Assembly: GCF_022346605.1 (NCBI RefSeq)
Contig: NZ_JAKRNT010000003.1
Location: forward strand, 62,001 to 126,000
Direction: 5' to 3'
Origin: Sporosarcina sp. ACRSL
GTDB lineage: Bacteria > Bacillota > Bacilli > Bacillales_A > Planococcaceae
DNA: 64,000 nt
Shown here: in pieces, positions 49,796 through 57,793 of the stretch
How positions within the stretch are numbered: the first letter of the stretch is position 1
Layout of the letters: each line of letters begins with the position of its first letter
Notes under the pieces: generated by a model
Told to the model about the DNA's origin: nothing
The model's database searches: none
The model's input: the letters and a program-made list of their open reading frames with translations, nothing else
Position numbers and translations under genes: made by a program

Positions 49796-51993
49796 TCGCA
49801 CTCCTCGATGTCTGATGCCGTCGATCTCATGTAATACGTCGTCTTCATGCCCGATTTCCACGCTTGGACATGCAAATCGAGAAGGACGGATGCACGGATA
49901 TTGTTTGGCACATAGATATTAAACGAAATCGCTTGGTCGATATGGCGCTGTCTTGCCGCATTTTGCTTGATAGACCAGCGCTGATCGACAATATATGCGG
50001 AGCGGCGGTACACATCATATGTGTTATGATCGAGATCTGGTGCAATGACAGGCAGCTTGTAATCTTTCTTTTCCTCGTGATAGAACGGTTTGAAAATCGG
50101 ATCGATAGAAGCCGTAGATCCTGCGATAACCGACGTCGAACTATTCGGCGCTACAGCCATCAAATACCCATTTCGTATACCGTTTGTCGCTACGTCGACC
50201 CGTAATTCACGCCATTCCTTCGAGTCGTATTGACGTTGTTCGAAATAATCTCCAGTCTGCCAATCCGACCCTTCGAATAAAGGATAAGCCCCTTTCTCAT
50301 TTGCCAATTCCATTGAAGCTTTGATCGTCAAATAGGCGATTTTCTCATAAAGTTCATCCGCAAATTCGACCGCTTCATCTGATTCCCATTGGATGTTCTT
50401 CAACGCGAGCAGATGATGCCAACCGAACGTTCCGAGTCCGATGCCGCGGTATCGGGCATTTGTCCGTTGGGCCTGAACGACCGGGATTTTATTTAAATCG
50501 ATGACGTTGTCGAGCATGCGAACTTGGATTTTAATGAGTCTCTCCAAAACATCCGCCGGAACTGCGCGCCCGAGATTGATGGACGATAGGTTACAGACGA
50601 CAAAATCTCCGGGTTTTGAACGTGTGACGACAATATCATCTTCGAGTGTGACAGACTCGAACTCGGTCGGACTCTGATTTTGGGTTATTTCTGTGCAAAG
50701 ATTGCTCGAATACACGATGCCTTCATGTTTATTCGAATTCGCGCGGTTCACTTCATCCCGGTAAAACATAAACGGTGTCCCCGTTTCAAGCTGGCTGCGC
50801 ATGATGCGTTTCATGATTTCAATCGCCGGGACGGTTTCCTTCGACAATTCAGGGTGGTTGACACATTCCTCGTACTTCTCACGGAATGAACCGCTCCCCT
50901 TCGTTTCATCGTAATGATCCTCAAGCGAATACCCCATCACCGTCCGTACTTCATGCGGGTCGAATAAATGCCAGTCACCGCGAGCTTCAACTTGCTCCAT
51001 GAAAATATCCGGCAGGCAGACGCCTGTGAAAATATCATGGGCACGCAACCGCTCATCTCCGTTGTTCAGCTTCAGATCGAGGAAAGTGAAAATGTCTTTA
51101 TGCCATACGTCGAGATATACTGCAATCGCCCCTTGACGTTGACCGAGCTGATCGACGCTGACAGCTGTATTGTTCAGTTGTTTGATCCATGGCAGGACGC
51201 CGCTCGAAGCCCCTTTGAATCCACGAATCGACGAGCCGCGAGAACGGACTTTACCCATATAAACACCGATGCCGCCACCATATTTCGACAGATTGGCAAT
51301 ATCCGTGTTGCTGTTATATATGCCGTGGAGCGAATCATCGACGGTATCGATGAAACAGCTGGACAGTTGACCATGTGGCTTGCCTGCATTTGATAACGTC
51401 GGTGTCGCAACGGTCATATAGAGATTGCTCATCGCCCAATATGCTTCCGCCACTTTGCCAAGACGGTTCTCGGTCTCATTTTGCATAAGTGTCATCGCAA
51501 TCACGAGCCAACGCTCCTGCGGCAATTCGACAGGATTTTTATTGAAATCAACAGCAGCGTATCGATCCATCAACGTTTTCAACCCGATATAAGTGAACAG
51601 CTTGTCCCGCTCAGGCTCTAGAATTCCACCTAGCTCTCCTAATTCTTCACGTGAATACTTTTCAAGTAAATCCGACGTATACAAGCCTTTCTGAACAAGC
51701 CGCTCGACGTTCTCCGCAAAATCCGAGTACACAGTTGCGCCACGAAGTTTTTCCTGACGAGCATAGACCTCCTGCAAATAGATCCGCGCTGCGACAAATG
51801 TCCAGTAGGAGGACGCTTCGTCAATATTGCTGAGTGCCTCCAAAACCATCGCTTTCGACCATTCCGACTCGGTCCCTTGAGGATTCCGCTCCTTCCAGCG
51901 TGCACTCGCCGTCACAAGCTGCTTCAGTTTGTCCGCTCCGAATTCGTCTTGCAGCTTGTCCATAATGCCTGTTGATTCAATAATGATTGTCAT
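49780..51993 (-). CDS. nrdA: Class I ribonucleotide reductase, alpha (catalytic) subunit
   Basis: About 737 residues. Active-site residues are complete: Cys in LSNAGKPHGQLSSCF, the Asn-Cys-Glu trio in SSNLCTEITQ, and the second redox Cys in FVVCNLSSINL; the C-terminal pair is CEWC. A full N-terminal ATP cone is not obvious, so dATP overall inhibition may be weak. ATG at 51993 is 9 bases from GGAG. Upstream lie a cobalamin riboswitch and NrdR-like boxes. nrdE would be an equally fair name. Confidence 0.93.
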   Translation of the reverse strand: MTIIIESTGIMDKLQDEFGADKLKQLVTASARWKERNPQGTESEWSKAMVLEALSNIDEASSYWTFVAARIYLQEVYARQEKLRGATVYSDFAENVERLVQKGLYTSDLLEKYSREELGELGGILEPERDKLFTYIGLKTLMDRYAAVDFNKNPVELPQERWLVIAMTLMQNETENRLGKVAEAYWAMSNLYMTVATPTLSNAGKPHGQLSSCFIDTVDDSLHGIYNSNTDIANLSKYGGGIGVYMGKVRSRGSSIRGFKGASSGVLPWIKQLNNTAVSVDQLGQRQGAIAVYLDVWHKDIFTFLDLKLNNGDERLRAHDIFTGVCLPDIFMEQVEARGDWHLFDPHEVRTVMGYSLEDHYDETKGSGSFREKYEECVNHPELSKETVPAIEIMKRIMRSQLETGTPFMFYRDEVNRANSNKHEGIVYSSNLCTEITQNQSPTEFESVTLEDDIVVTRSKPGDFVVCNLSSINLGRAVPADVLERLIKIQVRMLDNVIDLNKIPVVQAQRTNARYRGIGLGTFGWHHLLALKNIQWESDEAVEFADELYEKIAYLTIKASMELANEKGAYPLFEGSDWQTGDYFEQRQYDSKEWRELRVDVATNGIRNGYLMAVAPNSSTSVIAGSTASIDPIFKPFYHEEKKDYKLPVIAPDLDHNTYDVYRRSAYIVDQRWSIKQNAARQRHIDQAISFNIYVPNNIRASVLLDLHVQAWKSGMKTTYYMRSTASDIEECEWCHS

Positions 51994-52027
51994 CAAACCC
52001 ATCTCCTTTTTTGATAGCTTCGCAATG

Positions 52028-52067
52028 AAAAAAGCGATGATTCCACCTCTTCGGTAGAGTCATCGCT
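52028..52067 (-). terminator. Riboswitch-controlled terminator before nrdA
   Basis: AGCGATGA / TCATCGCT 8-bp stem with an inner ACC / GGT pairing, followed on the minus strand by six T. It lies between the cobalamin riboswitch and the nrdA start, so it is the likely OFF element. Confidence 0.85.
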
Positions 52068-52139
52068 CATGGATTTTGATGTTGGAAACAGATCGGGTCC
52101 TTGTACAAGAATGAAAGCAAAAAACCCGCTCGCTTCCAC

Positions 52140-52325
52140 CTCTCAACCCCCGAAGAAAGTGTCGCTTGACGATGGACGGCAGGTCTACTGGCTAACGCTT
52201 CCTCCTTCCGCCTCCCTTCCCGCAACCTAAGCTGCAGTGGTTTTTGAGACGGTCGTCTGCGTTTACAGTTGCGGGGACAGCTCCGATTTGCGGATTCCCT
52301 TTTAAACCGATAACGGTACCATTCC
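52140..52325 (-). ncRNA. Cobalamin (B12) riboswitch upstream of nrdA
   Basis: Read on the minus strand it carries the conserved blocks of the cobalamin aptamer in order: GGGAATCCG, GGAGCTGTCCCCGCAACTG, ACCACTG with GCGGGAAGG, and the B12 box AGCCAGTAGACCTGCC (52193-52178). A terminator follows. Class I reductase genes with such a switch are known from Streptomyces and others, where B12 turns off the B12-independent enzyme when a B12-dependent one is available. Confidence 0.92.
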
Positions 52326-52333
52326 ATCGTTCG

Positions 52334-52382
52334 ATACTATATGTTGTGCCTTATGTACATGTACTACCCTAACATGTAGTGT
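52334..52382 (-). promoter_or_regulatory. Pair of NrdR-box-like sites upstream of the nrd riboswitch
   Basis: ATACTATATGTTGTGC (52334-52349) matches 12 of 16 positions of the NrdR box ACACTATATATAGTGT; CCCTAACATGTAGTGT (52367-52382) matches 10, with a perfect right half. Their starts are 33 bases apart, about three helical turns as for known NrdR pairs. TATAGT inside the first box may be the -10. Confidence 0.6.
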
Positions 52383-52462
52383 TTTAATCGTAAATAGGTA
52401 GAAAGATAGTTTGTGAGATTCTGAAGCTTTAACTTTTATCAAAGTTAAATAACTTATAATTC

Positions 52463-52482
52463 ACTCTATACTTCCATAGAGT
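52463..52482. promoter_or_regulatory. Inverted repeat ACTCTAT-N6-ATAGAGT upstream of the PH-domain gene
   Basis: Perfect 7-base arms just after TATAAT (52455-52460), about 35 bases before the start. Candidate operator near the transcription start. Confidence 0.45.
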
Positions 52483-52516
52483 ATGTAATGATACTTATAA
52501 AAAGGAGGTATTGATG

Positions 52517-52882
52517 ATGGCGGATCTAACTGCAATGATGGCCTGGACATTCACGGAAGAAGTTCCTGTCCCAGAGGATATTAAGGATTTGCTCATTGAT
52601 GGAGAAGTGGCTGAGGTTGCTTATAAAACAATTCGAGATGTGGCTGTAGTAACCAACAAACGTTTCATCATCGCAGACAAGCAAGGCCTTACCGGAAAAA
52701 AGGTTGAAATCTACACAATCCCATTCAAGTCGATCAATATGTACTCAACAGAGAATGGAGGACGAATGGACTTGAATGCTGAGATTGAATTCTGGACGAA
52801 GGCAGGAAAATTCAAATTAAATCTAAATAAAAAAGTCGATATACGTAAACTCGATAAAATTATAGCGAGTGCCATACTTTAA
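52517..52882 (+). CDS. Bacterial PH-domain protein
   Basis: About 121 residues forming one bacterial pleckstrin-homology-like barrel (PF08000 type): VAEVAYKTIRDVAVVTNKRF, ADKQGLTGKKVEIYTIPFKS and INMYSTENGGRMDLNAEIEFWTK split by loops, then KLDKIIASAIL. There is no membrane segment. Function is unknown for the family. The strong site AAAGGAGG precedes TTG-ATG-ATG; the third codon gives 8-base spacing. Monocistronic. Confidence 0.85.
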   Translation: MADLTAMMAWTFTEEVPVPEDIKDLLIDGEVAEVAYKTIRDVAVVTNKRFIIADKQGLTGKKVEIYTIPFKSINMYSTENGGRMDLNAEIEFWTKAGKFKLNLNKKVDIRKLDKIIASAIL

Positions 52883-52888
52883 AGGAAA

Positions 52889-52914
52889 GAGCCGTGCTAT
52901 CGGATGCACGGCTC
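52889..52914. terminator. Hairpin between PH-domain and erythromycin-esterase-like genes
   Basis: GAGCCGTGC / GCACGGCTC, 9-bp stem with an 8-base loop between convergent genes; only a modest T stretch on the minus side. Confidence 0.65.
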
Positions 52915-54166
52915 AGTCCAACGGTTTAAGCGCAGTCGTTTGATTCACAAAAACAAAAGCATCATATCGGTTTCCGACGCGTGACGTTACGTAGTTTCCA
53001 TACGCTTCGAATTCTGGATTATAGACGACCCCAATGGCGCGATGGCCGATCCAATCATTGAATAAATGACGGTTTTCCTCTATGAATAGAATGACTTGAT
53101 CCCCAGCATTTGCCGCATGCAATTGCCCTTCCCAGGAATCGAATTTGGCGGGTGGGACAGTCATCCGCTTCGTAGGATCTCCCCAGCTATCGGCTGCAAT
53201 GACAGTCCCTTCATACGTTCCGAAGCCGATGGCAAACGTGTTTCCCTTGCCATATTTCTCCCGCATGAGTTGGCCGACGTTGATCATATCGTGTTTGGCC
53301 ATCGATGTCTCAGAGGCATCCCCAATATGCGTATTATGCTCCCAAATAATGATCTTAGCGTTCTCCCCGTGATAACTCAGTATCTCATCGACTGCCTCCA
53401 CCATATGCATATCTCGCATATTCCAGGAGATTGCATCGTCTTGCATCATCGCCCGGTAATACGATTCCGCGTTTTTCGCGACCAATGCATTCATCGTAAT
53501 ATTCAAGTCCTTTTCCTGCTCGTTTGAATAAAGATCTTCATGACTACGAATCGTTGTCAGCAAATTGGTCACTTCACGAATGCACTCATCTGAGAAATGG
53601 GCAGCCGACAGCGCATAATGCTCCGGCATTCGGTTATATGGTTCAAAACAGGAGAATGCCTTCTTTGCTAGTTCTAAATCAGCCTTGTATTGTGGATTCT
53701 CCTGGAGAAAGTGAAGCACTTCATCAACGGATTCATAAAGGCTATACATGTCGATACCATAAAATCCCGTTTTTTCTCCTGCAGCCTTTCCATCATTATT
53801 CGACTTCAACCAATCGACAAGCTCTTCGACCTCTTCATTCGCCCACATCCATGTCGGCCAGCGATTGAACGATTGCGTCAACACTTCCCTAGCAGATCTC
53901 CCCTCTCCATCAAACCCTTTCACAAATCGGTTCACCGCCTGAGCAGATGGCCAATCGCCTTCTACTGCAATGATGGTGAATCCTTTTTCTTGGATGAGCC
54001 GCCTGGATAACGCCGCGCGAATTTTGTAAAACTCCGATGTTCCGTGCGATGCTTCCCCGAGCATGACGATTCTTGAATCCCCAATTGCGTCCATTACTGT
54101 ATCAAGCGCTTCATCATTCAACGGGAAAGCGTTCTCCTGAATAGCAGACAATAGTTTTTTCGACAA
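52913..54166 (-). CDS. Erythromycin esterase-family protein
   Basis: About 417 residues. Family motifs are VMLGEASHGTSEFY (active-site Glu/His), FTIIAVEGDWPSAQAVN, WPTWMWANEEVEEL, and IIIWEHNTHIGDA. The family includes EreA/EreB, which open macrolide lactones, and EreA-like relatives such as Bcr136 of B. cereus whose substrate differs; resistance should not be assumed. The frame opens with ATG at 54199 without a site; AGGAGAGG fits the TTG at 54166. Monocistronic. Confidence 0.85.
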   Translation of the reverse strand: MSKKLLSAIQENAFPLNDEALDTVMDAIGDSRIVMLGEASHGTSEFYKIRAALSRRLIQEKGFTIIAVEGDWPSAQAVNRFVKGFDGEGRSAREVLTQSFNRWPTWMWANEEVEELVDWLKSNNDGKAAGEKTGFYGIDMYSLYESVDEVLHFLQENPQYKADLELAKKAFSCFEPYNRMPEHYALSAAHFSDECIREVTNLLTTIRSHEDLYSNEQEKDLNITMNALVAKNAESYYRAMMQDDAISWNMRDMHMVEAVDEILSYHGENAKIIIWEHNTHIGDASETSMAKHDMINVGQLMREKYGKGNTFAIGFGTYEGTVIAADSWGDPTKRMTVPPAKFDSWEGQLHAANAGDQVILFIEENRHLFNDWIGHRAIGVVYNPEFEAYGNYVTSRVGNRYDAFVFVNQTTALKPLD

Positions 54167-54247
54167 ATCAATCCTCTCCTCTGCTGCTAGCATACCCATG
54201 GGGCTTTATTGGAAACCGGGAGAGGGAAAAATTGAGGGGGGAAGTGG

Positions 54248-54394
54248 TTATCACCGGTCAAACAAGGTTTATCACCACTCAGGCGACTGTTATCACCTCT
54301 TAGACAGGGTTTATCACCACTCAGCCAGCCGTTATCACCACTCAGAAGGGGTTTATCACCACTTAAGCGGAATTCATCGCCTTTCAACTTATCT
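54248..54394. repeat. 21-bp-period intergenic array, core TTATCACCACTYAG
   Basis: Seven units start at 54248, 54269, 54290, 54311, 54332, 54353 and 54374, each exactly 21 bases. The core is TTATCACCACTCAG, with variants TTATCACCGGTCA and TCATCGCC at the ends. It lies between the esterase-like gene start and the terminator of the lipoprotein gene. The same core is used in arrays at 57669 and 62363. Confidence 0.85.
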
Positions 54395-54401
54395 TCCCCA
54401 T

Positions 54402-54433
54402 AAAAAAGCAACCGTTCCATCAAAAGAACGGTT
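54402..54433 (-). terminator. Terminator of the DUF3221 lipoprotein gene
   Basis: AACCGTTC / GAACGGTT with an 8-base loop, followed on the minus strand by GCTTTTTT. Confidence 0.88.
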
Positions 54434-54443
54434 GTCTTCCTCA

Positions 54444-55592
54444 TTATTCATCCACAACTTCCAACGCCGGCTCCCCATCATCCGGTACAAGCTTAAATTT
54501 CCACTTCTTTTCTTTCTCGTCAAAAATAACTTCATCGATGACGATAAAGCCATTGGACAGCCTCTCACCCGCTATTTCTAATGCCTTCGCGACAGCTTGT
54601 GACTCGGAAAGCTTTGCATTCGCCGGCTTATAGTCCGGCAGGATCTCTACAAACTTCGCAGTCCCCTGTCCAGGATACGATTCTAAGATTGGCCCTGACC
54701 GCTCCACATTTACACGTTGACCAGCTTTCAGCTTGTCGGCTTCTGGGAATTTATAATATACAACGCTTTCAGTTCCGCCCGCTACGAATATTGTCCCTTC
54801 GCCTGCAGACAAAATGAATCCGCCTTCTGTCACAGGAGTATCCGTATATATTTGCTCAGGAGTAATGATTCTTGTTTCCCCCGGCTCCGTAATCATCCTT
54901 CCATCTTGCTCGAAATTGAGCGTATGGTCGGCGAACATCTTCCGCAGCTCCTCTTGTTGCTCCGGTTTCAGAAAATCATGTGTGATTTCAATATCGCCAG
55001 TGATGACATTGGCGTATAGACCGAATGATCCCCTTTCCGATTGCATCCCCTTTAATGCTTCCGCAACTTCTTCCTGTAAATCGTAAAGCTCCTTTTCCGT
55101 ATGAGGACTGCGGAAGATATAAATCGCTTCCGCTAGGATTTCGCCTGCATCTACTTGTGGCTGCAATAGATCAAGTAATTGTTGAACACGTTCATCCGGC
55201 TCCTTGATTCCGATCCACACGCCGGATTGCTCAGCACCTCCCGTCTGATATTCGATGAAGATAACGCCTTCATAATAAAGCCCACCCTCGCCGTAAACTT
55301 TTTCCACCGCCTGGAAGACAGCAGGCCCTTCAATTGCTTTGACATTCAAATCCTCCATCGTTTCTTTCGAAGGCTCCTCAAACTCAGGGGGCGTTTCAAA
55401 TGTGGCCCTCTCGTCCCGCTTAGGCGTCTCTTCAACGGTTTGCTTCAGTTCGGCAATGATCTCGCGTCCACTCACTTTTTTTAACGTTGGCCATCCGCTA
55501 TCTTCAACAGAGCTATTTTGCGGGGACGCATCCGTTTCACATCCTCCAAATAACAAAGCAGCACCCAATAGTATTGATACGCTATATTTCAT
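54444..55592 (-). CDS. Lipoprotein with C-terminal DUF3221-like domain
   Basis: About 382 residues. A signal peptide with lipobox LLFGGC anchors the protein outside the membrane. The middle part (about 80-225) is an alpha/beta domain with VWIGIKEPDERVQQLLDLL, and the C-terminal part has the DUF3221 pattern GGFILSAGEGTIFVAGG, then LKAGQRVNVERSGPILESYPGQG. The role is unknown. The ATG at 55592 is 7 bases after GGGAGG. Divergent from argS and its T-box. Confidence 0.8.
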   Translation of the reverse strand: MKYSVSILLGAALLFGGCETDASPQNSSVEDSGWPTLKKVSGREIIAELKQTVEETPKRDERATFETPPEFEEPSKETMEDLNVKAIEGPAVFQAVEKVYGEGGLYYEGVIFIEYQTGGAEQSGVWIGIKEPDERVQQLLDLLQPQVDAGEILAEAIYIFRSPHTEKELYDLQEEVAEALKGMQSERGSFGLYANVITGDIEITHDFLKPEQQEELRKMFADHTLNFEQDGRMITEPGETRIITPEQIYTDTPVTEGGFILSAGEGTIFVAGGTESVVYYKFPEADKLKAGQRVNVERSGPILESYPGQGTAKFVEILPDYKPANAKLSESQAVAKALEIAGERLSNGFIVIDEVIFDEKEKKWKFKLVPDDGEPALEVVDE

Positions 55593-55695
55593 TCCAAAAC
55601 CTCCCATTACTATGTTAGACGGATTATTAGTTTAAAAGTTACGACAAAAACCCATTGACACCCTTTCCATGATTTGATACATTCAACTACAATAT

Positions 55696-55930
55696 CGATG
55701 ACGAAGAGAGTAATGATTCATCACTTCTGTAGCGAACCGGGGTTGGTGGGAGCCTGGCGGAGTAGATTCATGAAGCGCACTTCGGAGATGCTTTTCTGAA
55801 TGAAGTAGGAGAAAGCCGGTGTCTCGCCGTTAGGAGAAAGGGGCCTCTATACATAAAACAGGGGCAATTTGAGTGGTACCGCGGAACAAGCTTTCGTCTC
55901 ATTTATTGAGATGAAGGCTTTTTATTTTAC
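55696..55930 (+). ncRNA. T-box riboswitch upstream of argS, arginine specifier CGC
   Basis: The 5' part has AGAGAG and the distal-loop GGTTGGTGGGAGCC. The 3' side of stem I reads GAAGCGCACTTCG, pairing with CGAAG at 55703-55707 and exposing CGC (55776-55778), an arginine codon. The T-box sequence TGGTACCGCGG is at 55874-55884. It ends in a terminator, AGCTTTCGTCTCA / TGAGATGAAGGCT plus T tract. Uncharged tRNA-Arg should turn argS on. Confidence 0.93.
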
Positions 55931-55950
55931 CTACAAAGGGGTTCGTGTGA

Positions 55951-57615
55951 ATGAAAAAGGATATTTTGCAAGCGTTACAGACAGTCAGCCCAATCCAGTT
56001 GGAGGAGCATATGCTGGAACGTCCAGCAAATTCAAAATTGGGCGATTTTGCATTACCTTGTTTTCCGTTTGCGAAAGTGCTACGGAAATCGCCCGCTCTC
56101 ATAGCGGAAGAAATTGCGGCGTCCATCAACCATCCATTAATTCGTAAAGCTGAAGCAGTAAATGGATACGTTAATCTTTTCATGAACCGGGAAGTCATTG
56201 CTAATTCGCTTCTTCAATCAATTTTGCAGCAATCAATGGCATTCGGTTCGTCCAATGAAGGCAACGGCGGTGTGGTGACAATTGATTTATCCTCTCCGAA
56301 CATTGCAAAGCCATTCTCAATGGGACACCTCCGCTCCACTGTTATCGGAAATTCCATCGCTTTATTGCTCGAAAAGAATGGCTTTAAACCGGTAAAAATC
56401 AATTACATCGGAGATTGGGGTACACAATTCGGGAAGCTGCTCACGGCGTACCGAAAATGGGGCAATGAAGAAGATGTCCGTCAGGCACCCATCGAGACAT
56501 TGCTGAAGCTGTACATCCGTTTCCATGAAGAAGCGGAGGCGGATCCTTCCCTGAATGCTGAAGGTCGGGCGGCATTCAAAGCGTTGGAGGACGGAGATTC
56601 CGATGCACTTGCCCTTTGGAATTGGTTCAAAACCGAGTCGTTGAAGGAATTTCAACGGATTTATGAACTGCTTGGAGTAACATTCGATTCCTATAATGGT
56701 GAAGCGTATTACAACGATAAAATGGATCCAGTCGTAGAAGAACTTGAAGAGAAAGGCTTATTGGTCGAATCGGACGGCGCTATGGTTGTCGAACTCGGAG
56801 AAGGAATGCCCCCAAGTCTAATTAAGAAATCGGACGGAGCAACATTGTATGCGACACGGGATTTGGCAGCCGCCATCGATCGGAAAAAGACGTATGATTT
56901 CGTGAAATCCCTTTATGTCGTCGGGAATGAACAAAGCTTGCACTTTACACAACTGAAGCAAGTGCTCGGCAAAATGGGATATGACTGGGCAAACGACATC
57001 CAACACGTGCCGTTCGGACTTATCTTGCAAGGCGGCAAGAAGATGTCGACGCGTAAAGGGAAGATTGTCTTACTCGAGAAAGTGTTGCAGGAAGCAATTG
57101 AACTCGCTCAGAAAAACATCAAGGAAAAAAATCCAACACTTGCCAATCAAGCCGAAGTCGCTGAAGCGGTTGGTGTCGGTGCGATTCTTTTCAGCGACCT
57201 TAAACAGCATCGGAAACATGACATCGAATTCAATTTAGAAGCGATGCTGCAAGTCGAAGGCGAAACCGGTCCGTACGTCCAATACGCCAACGCGCGAGCT
57301 CACTCCATTTTGCGTAAAGCTGGCGGTTTGAATTCATTTGACGTAAACGAAGTGAACGACCATGAATGGGAAACGATCAAGCTGCTCGAACAATTCCCGC
57401 AAGTTGTCAAACGAGCAAGCGATGACTTGGACCCATCCATTATCGCAAAATACGCGATCGACCTCGCTCAAGCATTCAATTCGTTTTACGGGAACGTGCA
57501 AGTTTTGGCCGATCCTGCAAACTTGCCTTATCGTACCGCGCTCATCAAAAGTTTCACGATTGTCTTGACGGAATCATTACGGTTGTTAGGAATGAAAGCG
57601 CCCGAGGAAATGTAA
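55951..57615 (+). CDS. argS: Arginyl-tRNA synthetase
   Basis: 554 residues, class I synthetase. The HIGH-type motif is in SPNIAKPFSMGHLRST, the KMSKS-like loop in GGKKMSTRKG, and the C-terminal DALR anticodon-binding domain holds VQYANARAHSILRKA and ALIKSFTIVLTESLRLLGMKAP. It charges tRNA-Arg. The ATG follows AAAGGGG about 20 bases after the T-box terminator. Confidence 0.96.
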   Translation: MKKDILQALQTVSPIQLEEHMLERPANSKLGDFALPCFPFAKVLRKSPALIAEEIAASINHPLIRKAEAVNGYVNLFMNREVIANSLLQSILQQSMAFGSSNEGNGGVVTIDLSSPNIAKPFSMGHLRSTVIGNSIALLLEKNGFKPVKINYIGDWGTQFGKLLTAYRKWGNEEDVRQAPIETLLKLYIRFHEEAEADPSLNAEGRAAFKALEDGDSDALALWNWFKTESLKEFQRIYELLGVTFDSYNGEAYYNDKMDPVVEELEEKGLLVESDGAMVVELGEGMPPSLIKKSDGATLYATRDLAAAIDRKKTYDFVKSLYVVGNEQSLHFTQLKQVLGKMGYDWANDIQHVPFGLILQGGKKMSTRKGKIVLLEKVLQEAIELAQKNIKEKNPTLANQAEVAEAVGVGAILFSDLKQHRKHDIEFNLEAMLQVEGETGPYVQYANARAHSILRKAGGLNSFDVNEVNDHEWETIKLLEQFPQVVKRASDDLDPSIIAKYAIDLAQAFNSFYGNVQVLADPANLPYRTALIKSFTIVLTESLRLLGMKAPEEM

Positions 57616-57620
57616 AAAAA

Positions 57621-57653
57621 GCAATCGTTCCACCTAGAAGGCGGGACGATTGC
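57621..57653 (+). terminator. Terminator of argS
   Basis: GCAATCGT / ACGATTGC with inner CC / GG pairing 6 bases after the stop; the T tract is short (CTTCTTC). Confidence 0.65.
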
Positions 57654-57668
57654 TTCTTCAATCAACTT

Positions 57669-57773
57669 TTATCACCACTCAGAACGAGGTTATCACCACT
57701 TACAACGGTTTTATCACCACTCAAAGCGACTTTATCACCACTTAGAGCCCAGTTATCACCACTCAGCAAATTT
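57669..57773. repeat. 21-bp-period intergenic array, core TTATCACCACTYA
   Basis: Five units start at 57669, 57690, 57711, 57732 and 57753, exactly 21 bases apart, with the same core as the arrays at 54248 and 62363. The last unit runs into CAGCAAATTTC, resembling the start of the linker in the 62-kb array. It lies between the argS terminator and the bceB stop. Confidence 0.85.
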
Positions 57774-57793
57774 CACCATCGAAAACATTTCCA

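Noticed and set aside
49780..51993. Class II (B12-dependent) reductase, suggested by the cobalamin riboswitch
   Set aside because: A beta subunit with radical Tyr ligands and the C-terminal CEWC pair show a class I enzyme. The riboswitch is explained by repression of the B12-independent form.
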